A stretch of 64,000 nt of DNA from ENR-C587 sp942493235 (GTDB lineage: Bacteria > Bacteroidota > Ignavibacteria > Kapaibacteriales > UBA2268), in the NCBI GenBank assembly GCA_942493235.1, contig OW818676.1, positions 4,030,001 to 4,094,000 of the forward strand, read 5' to 3'. The notes beneath the pieces are model-generated. The model was given only the letters and a program-made list of their open reading frames with translations. It made no database searches and was not told the DNA's origin. Below, one piece after another: positions 7,348-15,225 of the stretch. Positions within the stretch are counted from its first letter, which is position 1. Each line of letters opens with the position of its first letter. The translations under genes and the position numbers were made by a program.

Positions 7348-9003
7348 TTATTTAATAAAGTCTTTTAAAGGAAGGCAATTTATTACATCTTCCTTAGTTA
7401 AACAAGCTTTTCTTGCAGATTTTACTCCTATAAAAACATCTTTCAGAGTTTCTGATTTATGAGAGTCTGGATTAATTGCTAATTTAACTCCCATCTCTTT
7501 AGCTTTAATTGAGTTTTGCCAATTGAAATCGAGTCTGTACGGATTGGCATTTATTTCAATAATCTTGCCGTAGTCAGAGCAGGCTTTGATAAATTCATCA
7601 ATATCAATTTCATACCCGGCTCTGGTCAGCAATAATCTTCCCGTAGGATGACCGATGATAGTAGAATACGGATTTTTCACGGCTTTAATAATTCGTTCCG
7701 TCATTTCTTTTTTGCTCATTCGGAAATTAGAATGAATGGAAGCGACTATTACATCAAATTGAGAAAGTAAATCATCATTATAATCCAGCGAGCCCTCAGG
7801 AAGTATATCGCTCTCAATTCCTTTGAGCAATGTAATCCCAATATTTTCGGAATTAATTTTATCTATTTCTTTGAATTGAGCTTTCACCCTATCAATAGTT
7901 AATCCGCCGGCATAAGCTGCATAAGCACTATGGTCGCAGACTGCACAATATTCAAAACCCAAAGCCTTACATTCAAGTGCCATTTCTCTAAGTGTATTTC
8001 TGCCGTCGCTCCAATTAGTATGATAGTGAAGCATTCCTTTTAAATCGCTGTTTTCTATCAGCTTAGGAATAGAATGCACGATTGCTTTATCTAATATTAA
8101 AGCTGACTCTCTAAGCTCCGGAGCTACAAATTGAATTCCGATTAAATTATATAATTCTTCTTCACTTGATAATATAATTTTACTGTTATTCTGATAAATA
8201 CCAGATTGCTCAACAATGAAGCCTTTATTTACAAGTAACTTATTAAATGCTTCACTATAGTCTTTATTAGCAGTTGAATTATGCAAACTCAATATATAAT
8301 CGTCAGAGCCAGCAAATTTAATATTTACTTTGATTCCGCTGTTTTCGATTTCGCTAATTTCAGCATTTATTAGATCATCGTTTATAATGTGTTCTGTCTG
8401 TGCTATGATTTCAATTTCGGAAAATACTTCAGTAAATCTTCTGATTTCTCCACCGAATTCAGCTTTTATTATGAAATCGTTAGTATTTAAAATATCGATT
8501 AATTCCTCGGCTACTTCGGTATTTCTATCCTGCAGAAACTTATTTTTACTTGCTTTTTTATGGCTTAGGGAATTAAATATCATCTCTTGAGTTTTTGCTC
8601 CGAAACCTTTTATTTCTGTCAATCTATTTTCAATACAAGCAGTTTCAAGTTCATCAATATTTGTTATACCTAATTGATTATACAATATTGAAGTCTTTTT
8701 TGGTCCCAGACCCGAGATTTTAGTAATTTCAATAATTGATTCAGGAATTTCTTCAGTCAGTTTTTTATAATAATTAAGCTCATCAGTCTGCACTAATTCG
8801 GTGATTTTTTCCTGAAGGGCTTTGCCGAATCCTTTAATATTTTTTATTGAACCGTCCGCAACGATTTGATTAACATCAATAGAATTTTCTTCAAGATAAT
8901 CAGCTGCATTTGTATAGGCTTTGGTTTTAAAAGGATTTTCACCCTTTATTTCGAGTAATATTGCTATATTTCTAAGTATTTTAATTGTATCTTTAGTATT
9001 CAT
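7348..9003 (-). CDS. polX: PolX-family protein: helix-hairpin-helix + degenerate Pol beta domain + PHP phosphoesterase
   Basis: 551 residues, close to the family's 570. The N-terminal 8-kDa-like region and HhH motifs (IKGFGKAL 56-63, ISGLGPKK 96-103, IKGFGAKT 131-138) bind DNA. The nucleotidyltransferase domain has GGEIRR at 184-189, but the expected Asp-x-Asp is Ser-Glu-Ile-Glu (195-198), and the third Asp position reads VNIKF (Asn227). The C-terminal PHP domain is intact: HYHTNWSDG (H326, H328), CDHS (D357, H358), GIESD (E397), IHSN (H424), GHP (H452) and a final DSH. In active PolX these domains do gap-filling synthesis and 3'-5' exonuclease. Here I infer that only the metal-dependent nuclease/phosphoesterase works. 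First gene of the run leading to rdgB. Confidence 0.88.
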   Translation of the reverse strand: MNTKDTIKILRNIAILLEIKGENPFKTKAYTNAADYLEENSIDVNQIVADGSIKNIKGFGKALQEKITELVQTDELNYYKKLTEEIPESIIEITKISGLGPKKTSILYNQLGITNIDELETACIENRLTEIKGFGAKTQEMIFNSLSHKKASKNKFLQDRNTEVAEELIDILNTNDFIIKAEFGGEIRRFTEVFSEIEIIAQTEHIINDDLINAEISEIENSGIKVNIKFAGSDDYILSLHNSTANKDYSEAFNKLLVNKGFIVEQSGIYQNNSKIILSSEEELYNLIGIQFVAPELRESALILDKAIVHSIPKLIENSDLKGMLHYHTNWSDGRNTLREMALECKALGFEYCAVCDHSAYAAYAGGLTIDRVKAQFKEIDKINSENIGITLLKGIESDILPEGSLDYNDDLLSQFDVIVASIHSNFRMSKKEMTERIIKAVKNPYSTIIGHPTGRLLLTRAGYEIDIDEFIKACSDYGKIIEINANPYRLDFNWQNSIKAKEMGVKLAINPDSHKSETLKDVFIGVKSARKACLTKEDVINCLPLKDFIK

Positions 9004-9248
9004 ATTTCAATAAATTATTTAAAATAAACAATTAAAGACACTTATAAAAGTCGATTATTGGGTGGGGAGCAAAAAACATTTCCAAACTCATTGATAAATA
9101 CATTTAAAATAATCAATTTCATTTGGCATTAACCGATTTCACTTTCTATATGACTTTGTTAATATCTCATTTAGTCGATCCGTGACAAAAACTAGAGATT
9201 GATGTCAATATTTTTGTTTACAAATATTAAATTATTTCAAAAATAAAT

Positions 9249-9698
9249 CTATATATACGGCAAAACAGAATCATCGGGATAGACTTGGTCTTTGAAAAAT
9301 TCCAAGGCTGTAAGTAGCCTGTCGTGCTTAGTTTCATCGGCAATTAGATATTCCAATAGCATTTTAACCATAGGAGAGTCGTTTTGCTCTAAAGCGTAAG
9401 TAGCCAATTGAATAGTGTGCTTTTCTGCTTGGTCGTGAGCTGTAATTAATTCCCACAAATCAATCAATTCCTCAGGGTCGAGGCAGATAGGAATTTTCTC
9501 GAAATTATCAATAATTAGTTGCTGAACTTTTCTATGTGTAACCGAATCCTGACGAATAATTTCCATTATCTGATGGATAACCGGATTATTTGCTCTTTTG
9601 ATTATTTCGGTAGTATTTCTAACTGAATCGTCTTCGATAGATTGCCAACGCCTTAATAATGTAACCAGATTTTCCATATTCTCTTTTGTCCTATTCAT
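9249..9698 (-). CDS. ferritin-like diiron domain protein, function unknown
   Basis: 149 residues from the ATG at 9698, preceded by a good Shine-Dalgarno (GGAGA) about 6 nt upstream; the longer open frame has no such signal. All-helical, with carboxylate/His patterns spaced as in ferritin-like four-helix bundles: DSVTHRK, HDQAEKH and ADETKHDR. These could bind a di-metal centre. The last motif, DETKHD, resembles that in rubrerythrin-like and ferritin-like proteins. It is shorter than rubrerythrin and has no rubredoxin domain. Likely cytoplasmic. It lies just downstream of a class II aldolase gene, with no obvious link. Iron storage, peroxide handling or another role cannot be separated. Confidence 0.65.
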   Translation of the reverse strand: MNRTKENMENLVTLLRRWQSIEDDSVRNTTEIIKRANNPVIHQIMEIIRQDSVTHRKVQQLIIDNFEKIPICLDPEELIDLWELITAHDQAEKHTIQLATYALEQNDSPMVKMLLEYLIADETKHDRLLTALEFFKDQVYPDDSVLPYI

Positions 9699-9821
9699 AT
9701 ATTCTCCAATATATTTTGCTGAATAATATCTTAGTAACGTATAGCTACAAAAATCATTTTTTTGATGTTGCATAATAATTTTAATAGTGCATAATAGCGT
9801 CAAAAGTTGAATTTTTACATT

Positions 9822-10418
9822 TTAATAATATTGAATAATAGTTTCATAAGCAGAATTTAAATCTTTGCCATAAGCAATTAGCCCATCTTGATGCCCGCCC
9901 AAAGCAATAATTCCTTTATGAGTGATATCTGGAACAGTATTAAAAATGCTATTTATAGCATTAGCAATTTCAGGAGTACCAAATTCTGCATTTTGAGGAG
10001 TAGTCGGCACTTGATTCAGAAGCTTAGCCCAAAGCTTAAAGCAATGAACATGTATTACACAATTGATTGAATAATTTGCTCTGTATATAGCCGAGTGAGA
10101 CATAGATTCACTTGAAGCATTAATTTGCCCATAACTATATAAAGTATTATTTTCAATATCGGCTTTTTCGACTATAGCAAAATGTTTAGGTTCTAATTGA
10201 TTTAATTCGCCGGTTTGGGTCCCGCTTATAATAAATGTTGAATTAGAAATTTTACAGCTGATATTTCCATAAGAAATTTTGCTTGGATAAATTCCAATTA
10301 ACCCAAGTTCAAATAGTTTAGCTCTAATCATATTTATGTCATTCATGATAGGCATAAAGCCCAATTCTTTATTAGTATGGATGCACTTATATTTTATATA
10401 GCCGTCTTCAGCACTCAT
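9822..10418 (-). CDS. class II aldolase/adducin-family protein
   Basis: 198 residues from the ATG at 10418, with AAGGGA about 5 nt upstream supporting this start over one 12 codons earlier. Class II aldolase fold: YGNISCK (the GNxS phosphate-binding element), SGTQTGEL, the zinc ligands HVH in CVIHVHCFK, and a third His in LGGHQDG. A catalytic Glu is expected in the ASSESMSHS stretch, which is present. Relatives include fuculose-1-phosphate aldolase, ribulose-5-phosphate epimerase and the MtnB dehydratase. The sequence does not decide the substrate. No sugar or methionine-salvage genes are next to it. Confidence 0.8.
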   Translation of the reverse strand: MSAEDGYIKYKCIHTNKELGFMPIMNDINMIRAKLFELGLIGIYPSKISYGNISCKISNSTFIISGTQTGELNQLEPKHFAIVEKADIENNTLYSYGQINASSESMSHSAIYRANYSINCVIHVHCFKLWAKLLNQVPTTPQNAEFGTPEIANAINSIFNTVPDITHKGIIALGGHQDGLIAYGKDLNSAYETIIQYY

Positions 10419-10491
10419 AGTTTTCCCTTCAAAAAGAATTATTAGCCCCCGCAAAGGCAGTAGTATTGTTTACTATAATTTTTCACAGCAT

Positions 10492-10778
10492 AAGGCTGTT
10501 GTAAAAGCCTTTTATTTGTGTTTTCAAACTTATTCTAATATCAGCAAGTGATTCTTTCCCAATGATAAAGAGGTTGTGTAAATACTGGAATCTACTGCAA
10601 ATTCCCGTAGTTTTTATCTTCTTCTCTAATCAACCCCACGCTTCAGCGTGGGGATAAGTGACTTGGAGTAATGGTTGTTACTCGAAAACACTGTAGTAAT
10701 AAAAGGTTTTTACACAGCCTCTAAAGCATTGGGTTGAATAAATAGAAAATCAACTTTACTCACTTTTGCAACAGTCTG
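10492..10778. repeat. nested terminal-inverted-repeat (MITE-like) elements
   Basis: Two inverted-repeat pairs are nested in this non-coding stretch. The outer pair is AAGGCTGTTGTAAAAG (10492) with CTTTTGCAACAGTCTG (10763-10778). The inner pair is AGAGGTTGTGTAAA (10569-10582) with TTTACACAGCCTCT (10709-10722), 13 of 14 matching. The inner unit carries the hairpin CCCCACGCTTCAGCGTGGGG at 10634-10653. The ends resemble transposase-recognised termini (GAGGNTGT...), but no transposase is present. The simplest reading is one short element inserted in another. No promoter for the aldolase gene was recognised here. Confidence 0.65.
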
Positions 10779-10850
10779 ATCATAATATTAATCAAAGGAG
10801 CTTTATGCTAATAATGAAATTTTCAGTTTGAAATGAAAAATAATCATATT

Positions 10851-12245
10851 CTAAATCGGAATTACAACCAAAAAAGTAGTTCCGACATTTTCTTTACTGG
10901 TGCATTTGATAGAACCTGTGTGTAAATCAACACACTGCTTAACTAATGCCAGCCCAAGCCCATAACCGCCGATATTTGAAACATTTTCAGCTCTATGGAA
11001 CAAATCGAAAAGTTTGTCTTGGTCATTGATAGGAATACCGATACCATTATCGGCAACTTCAAAAATAATAGAATGATCGTTTCTTAATACTTTAAATTCA
11101 ATAGGTTGAGAATTTCTATTATATTTAACGGAATTAGATAATAAGTTAGTAATAATCAGCCCAATCAAAGTTTCATCTAAAAATATATTATTAGAATCGC
11201 CTATAAAATTGAAATTAATTTTTGATACAAAATTAGTTGAAAATTCAATATTTTCAGCGTGAGCTTTACAGAAAGATCCAAGGTCAATCTGCTCTTTATG
11301 TAATTTAAATGTTCCCTCTTCTAATTTTGAAATATTAAGTATATTCTCAATCATTTTAGTCATAGAAAGTACTGTGTTTTTTATTCTGTCGAAATGCTTA
11401 TCTTTCTCTTCGTTAGACCAAGAGTCAGAATAGTACTTGAGTAAATCCGATGAAAGCATAATTGTAGTCAGCGGTGTTCTGAATTCATGCGAAATAATAG
11501 AGATAAATTTATTTTTCATAAAGTTCACCTCGCTATCACTTTTGGCAACTTCTTCAGCAAAACCGAGAATATAACGTACATTTTGATTACTGTCAAGAAT
11601 TGGGAATTTAGTAAGATTAATCGAACGCTTTTTGCCGTTTAGTTTTTCTAAATTTATATTATTTAGGGAGTAGGCTCTCTTGAAATTAACTACTATATCG
11701 TCGCTCTCTTCTATTTTAAGTGCTGATAATTCAGCGAAATCGGAATGCTTCTTATTGACCACACTGTCAAGACTATATTCGGTAACTGCTTCAGCTACAG
11801 GATTCAGATACAGGTACTTCTTATCTTTTCCATCTTTAATAAAAGTAAAAAAGGGAAGTTTGTCCAATACTTGCTTCCAAATGGCAATATTTTCGTCATT
11901 AGATTTTTCTTTTAATTTCTCATCAATAAAAGACAGATAAGAGATAGTATCATAATCCGAGCAATAATAGTCGGCTCCGGCTTTAATAGCCTTAGTAACA
12001 GTAATTGGCGACACATCAGTACTGACAATGATAATAGTAGAATCAGGATATTCTGTTCTGATCTGATTGATTATCGAGAGAATTAATAAATCCTCCAGAT
12101 ATATTGTGAAAATAATATTATCCGTAGCTTTCAATAATTCTTTAAGTTCAGTAAGTGTGTCAAATGCAATGAAATTTACATTAGCAACTTTTTTGATAAA
12201 AAAGTCGTGCACTCTATAACAATAAGTATTTACTTCTGTTGCCAT
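10851..12245 (-). CDS. sensor histidine kinase with N-terminal pseudo-receiver and PAS-like domain
   Basis: 464 residues, no membrane segment, so a cytoplasmic kinase. Residues 1-112 have a receiver-like layout (IIIVSTDVSPITVTKAIKAGADYY) but lack the acidic pair, the phospho-acceptor Asp (TIYLED region instead) and the KP motif, so this is a pseudo-receiver. A PAS-like domain follows (about 120-235), then the HisKA box FISIISHEFRTPL with phospho-His253, the N box NLLSNSVKYN (about 368-376), G1 DNGIG (399-403) and G2 GGYGLGL (426-432). The kinase core is complete. No response regulator lies nearby, so it is an orphan. The pseudo-receiver may sense a partner protein instead of phosphate; that is inference. 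Confidence 0.88.
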   Translation of the reverse strand: MATEVNTYCYRVHDFFIKKVANVNFIAFDTLTELKELLKATDNIIFTIYLEDLLILSIINQIRTEYPDSTIIIVSTDVSPITVTKAIKAGADYYCSDYDTISYLSFIDEKLKEKSNDENIAIWKQVLDKLPFFTFIKDGKDKKYLYLNPVAEAVTEYSLDSVVNKKHSDFAELSALKIEESDDIVVNFKRAYSLNNINLEKLNGKKRSINLTKFPILDSNQNVRYILGFAEEVAKSDSEVNFMKNKFISIISHEFRTPLTTIMLSSDLLKYYSDSWSNEEKDKHFDRIKNTVLSMTKMIENILNISKLEEGTFKLHKEQIDLGSFCKAHAENIEFSTNFVSKINFNFIGDSNNIFLDETLIGLIITNLLSNSVKYNRNSQPIEFKVLRNDHSIIFEVADNGIGIPINDQDKLFDLFHRAENVSNIGGYGLGLALVKQCVDLHTGSIKCTSKENVGTTFLVVIPI

Positions 12246-12405
12246 TTATAATATTCCATGAATAAGACCCATTTGAATTCAATATTTAGACGCAAAAAAC
12301 GTTATCATATTTCAAACGATATTGTAATATCGCAAAAGTAACAATAATTAAATCGTTAATTATACTTTTATTAAATATTTTCGCATTAATAAAAAAACAA
12401 ATAAA

Positions 12406-12885
12406 ATGAAAAGCAGTGTTCAGTTCGAGAGAAAAGAAAAGTCTATCAGCATTAATAGAAAAGCACGTCACGAATATGAGATTACTCAATCGGTAGAAGC
12501 CGGAATTGTCTTACAGGGGACAGAGGTAAAATCGCTTCGTACCGGCAAATGCAGTATGCAGGATTGCTATGCCTCATTTGGCAAAAAGGACAGCTTAGAG
12601 CTAACACTGATTAATTTACACATCAGCCCTTATGACCACGGTAATCGTGAAAACCATGACCCCAAACGTCCACGAAGACTTCTGATGACTTCTCGAGAAT
12701 TAAAAAAATTAAAAACATCGGTTTCTGAAAAAGGTATTACATTAATTCCATTATCAGTATATTTCTCCGGTCCATTTGTGAAAGTAGAAATCGGGCTTGC
12801 TAAAGCCAAACGTAAATATGACAAACGCGAATCCAATAAAGAACGGGATACCGAGCGTGAAATCAGAAGAAAATATAAAATGTAA
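12406..12885 (+). CDS. smpB: SsrA-binding protein SmpB
   Basis: 159 residues, the usual length. SmpB binds tmRNA and brings it to ribosomes stalled on messages without a stop codon (trans-translation). Seen: N-terminal NRKARHEYEI, the OB-fold core EAGIVLQGTEVKSLRTGK, the LINLHISPYDHGN loop, RRLLMTSREL, and the basic C-terminal tail KRKYDKRE...RRKYKM that threads into the ribosome's mRNA channel. No tmRNA gene was recognised beside it. The start ATG follows an A-rich leader without a Shine-Dalgarno sequence, common in this group. Divergent from the histidine kinase gene, with a 160-bp shared upstream region. Confidence 0.96.
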   Translation: MKSSVQFERKEKSISINRKARHEYEITQSVEAGIVLQGTEVKSLRTGKCSMQDCYASFGKKDSLELTLINLHISPYDHGNRENHDPKRPRRLLMTSRELKKLKTSVSEKGITLIPLSVYFSGPFVKVEIGLAKAKRKYDKRESNKERDTEREIRRKYKM

Positions 12886-13025
12886 ATTCTATCGATAAGC
12901 TTGAGAAGACTGATTAGTTGCCGATGCCTCGATAGCTACCATATATCTCTTGTTGTTTATAAGTTCGTAGTCCATTACTTAATACCTTTATTAAACACAT
13001 AATTAAGAAGGGTTGAAAACTTCTA

Positions 13026-13057
13026 TTGAATTCTGAGCTCTTTTTTTCGTATATTTG
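13026..13057 (+). promoter_or_regulatory. predicted sigma-A promoter of the carboxyltransferase gene
   Basis: TTG at 13026-13028, a 21-nt spacer, then TATATTTG at 13050-13057. This fits the Bacteroidetes pattern TTG-N19-21-TAnnTTTG. Transcription would begin near 13063-13066, about 65 nt before the ATG. Confidence 0.55.
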
Positions 13058-13128
13058 CGATGTATTGTGAGTAATTATTTAGATAGAATGTAAATAATAT
13101 ATATTTGTGTTAAATAGAGGCAATAATT

Positions 13129-14673
13129 ATGTCGTTAACAAAAAGACTGTTTGATTTCCTTACCCGTAAGAATAAAGCCAGCGAAGGCGGCGGAGAGGAC
13201 GCTATCAAAAAGCAGATATCAATGGGCAAATTGACTGCACGCGATAGAATCAATGCTATACTTGATGCCGGTTCATTCCATGAGTACGATATGTTCGTCC
13301 AGCATAAATGTGAAGACTTTGGTATGGACAAGAAAGAATTAGCTGCCGACGGAGTAATTACCGGTACAGGTACCATTCTCGGACATCCCGTATGTATATA
13401 CGCTCAGGATTTCACAGTTGCAGGCGGTTCACTCGGGTTAATGCATGCTCGTAAAATCACAAAAATTATGGACCATGCCGTTAAGCTCGGTATTCCTATA
13501 ATCGGCATTAATGACTCCGGTGGAGCTCGTATCCAAGAAGGCGTTAATTCACTTGCCGGTTATGGTGAAATCTTTTTTAGAAATACCAGAGCTTCGGGTG
13601 TAGTTCCTCAGATTTCCGTTATATTAGGTCCTTGTGCCGGCGGTGCTGTCTATAGCCCTGCCTTAACTGACTTCGTATTTGTAGTAGATAACATTTCTAA
13701 GATGTTTATCACCGGACCTGAAGTTGTGAAATCTGTGCTTGGCGAAGAAGTTACTATGGAAGAATTGGGCGGTGCTCGAATTCATGCCGAAGTAACTGGC
13801 AATGCTCATTTCTTTGCTAATAATGAGATGGAATGCTTCGACCAAATCAAAAAATTAGTTACTTTTATCCCTTGGAATAATCGTCAAAAAGCAGAGACTT
13901 TTACTCCGAAATCTCCAAAGCTATCTTATAGAATCGAAAAGGTGATGCCGGCGGATTCATCTCAACCCTATGACGTTAGAGATATTATTCGTTCATTAGC
14001 CGATGACTCTGACTTTATCGAAGTTCAAGAATTATGGGCAGGCAATATAGTAGTCGGTTTTATTCGGCTCGGTGGGCAGACTGTCGGCGTAGTCGGCAAT
14101 CAGCCATTAGTATTAGCCGGTGTATTAGATGTAGATTCATCTGATAAAGCTGCTCGATTTATACGCTTCTGCGATTCATTTAATGTGCCGCTGGTTACAT
14201 TAGTTGACTTACCGGGTTATTTACCGGGCGTTGACCAAGAGCATGCCGGCGTAATTCGCCATGGAGCTAAACTATTGTATTCATATAGTGAAGCAACTGT
14301 TCCGAAAATTACTGTTATTATGCGTAAAGCTTATGGCGGTGGATATATCGCAATGTGTTCTCGCCATTTGGGAGCTGATTTTGTTTTTGCGTGGCCCACT
14401 GCTGAAATCGCAGTTATGGGTCCAGAAGGAGCCGCAAATATTATCTTCCGTAAAGAAATCACTACTGCTAAAAATCCTGACGAAATGCGTAAGCTTAAAG
14501 TATTGGAATATACCGAGAAATTCGCTAACCCTTATGTAGCAGCAGCTAACGGATATGTAGATGCTGTTATTAATCCTGAAGAAACTCGTGATTATCTAAT
14601 TCACGCTATTCAGATTTCTGAAAATAAACAAGAAGTTGTTCCACAAAAGAAACACGGCATTCCGCCGTTCTAA
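13129..14673 (+). CDS. acyl-CoA carboxylase carboxyltransferase (beta) subunit, propionyl-/methylmalonyl-CoA type
   Basis: 514 residues, typical of PccB/MmdA. Transfers CO2 between biotin and an acyl-CoA. Two crotonase-like halves are seen: N-terminal GKLTARDRI, QDFTVAGGSLG, NDSGGARIQEG (acyl-CoA oxyanion/binding) and GPCAGGAVYSPALTDF; C-terminal LVDLPGYLPGVDQEH and KAYGGGYIAMCSRHLGADFVFAWPTAEIAVMGPEGA (biotin site). The next gene, 3 bp after the stop, encodes the biotin carrier, so the pair forms part of one complex. The biotin carboxylase, or a decarboxylase membrane subunit, is not in the window. Whether it acts as propionyl-CoA carboxylase or methylmalonyl-CoA decarboxylase cannot be told. 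Confidence 0.92.
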   Translation: MSLTKRLFDFLTRKNKASEGGGEDAIKKQISMGKLTARDRINAILDAGSFHEYDMFVQHKCEDFGMDKKELAADGVITGTGTILGHPVCIYAQDFTVAGGSLGLMHARKITKIMDHAVKLGIPIIGINDSGGARIQEGVNSLAGYGEIFFRNTRASGVVPQISVILGPCAGGAVYSPALTDFVFVVDNISKMFITGPEVVKSVLGEEVTMEELGGARIHAEVTGNAHFFANNEMECFDQIKKLVTFIPWNNRQKAETFTPKSPKLSYRIEKVMPADSSQPYDVRDIIRSLADDSDFIEVQELWAGNIVVGFIRLGGQTVGVVGNQPLVLAGVLDVDSSDKAARFIRFCDSFNVPLVTLVDLPGYLPGVDQEHAGVIRHGAKLLYSYSEATVPKITVIMRKAYGGGYIAMCSRHLGADFVFAWPTAEIAVMGPEGAANIIFRKEITTAKNPDEMRKLKVLEYTEKFANPYVAAANGYVDAVINPEETRDYLIHAIQISENKQEVVPQKKHGIPPF

Positions 14674-14676
14674 GCT

Positions 14677-14988
14677 ATGAATGAAGAAATAAAATTTTTG
14701 GAAATAGATGATACTAAGTATGAAACTATGTTGACAAAAAAGTTTCTGAACAGGAAAAGTTATCAAACTCCTAATCCAAAGCAATTGTTTTCGTTTATTC
14801 CCGGAACAATTGTAGAGCTATATGTAAAGCAGGGCGATATGATTAACAAAGGCGATAAGTTATTATTGCTTGAAGCTATGAAAATGAAGAATATGATAAC
14901 AGCCTCTATCAGTGGCAGAATCAAGAAAATAAACGTTAACCAAGGCGAGAGAGTTCCGAAAGCTCAGCTCTTGCTCGAGTTTGAATAA
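14677..14988 (+). CDS. biotin carboxyl carrier protein of the acyl-CoA carboxylase
   Basis: 103 residues. A C-terminal biotinyl domain with the biotinylation motif EAMKMKN; the modified lysine is residue 69. The surrounding pattern (IPGTIVELYVKQGDMINKGD before it, ISGRIKKINVNQGERV after it) is the classic barrel-sandwich hybrid. The first 35 residues are charged, with no Ala/Pro linker typical of longer carriers. The start is 3 bp after the carboxyltransferase stop, so translation is coupled. It carries carboxybiotin between a biotin carboxylase encoded elsewhere and the upstream subunit. A strong terminator follows. Confidence 0.93.
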   Translation: MNEEIKFLEIDDTKYETMLTKKFLNRKSYQTPNPKQLFSFIPGTIVELYVKQGDMINKGDKLLLLEAMKMKNMITASISGRIKKINVNQGERVPKAQLLLEFE

Positions 14989-15002
14989 TCTTTTATATTA
15001 AA

Positions 15003-15044
15003 TAAAAAAAACCGGTTATTGATTTTCAGTTTCCGGTTTTTTTT
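15003..15044 (+). terminator. rho-independent terminator after the biotin carrier gene
   Basis: A stem with arms AAAACCGG and CCGGTTTT, a loop of about 17 nt, then a run of eight T residues. It ends the carboxylase pair transcript. Confidence 0.85.
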
Positions 15045-15225
15045 GTGATTGTTATATTATTTCATACTTGAAATAGGTGACTTGATGCAAAAGTTCAATA
15101 TATTTATTTATAGTTCATTTCCCGATGTATAATAAATTGCTAAGTTCTAATCCACTATACGCTTAATCATGGGATTAGATTTGGTCATAATTAAATTTAA
15201 TTAGTTTTATAGCTGAGTTAAAATA

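Noticed and set aside
12886..13025. tmRNA (ssrA) next to smpB
   Set aside because: I looked for the tRNA-like ends and a tag reading frame ending in Ala-Ala and found neither in the flanks.
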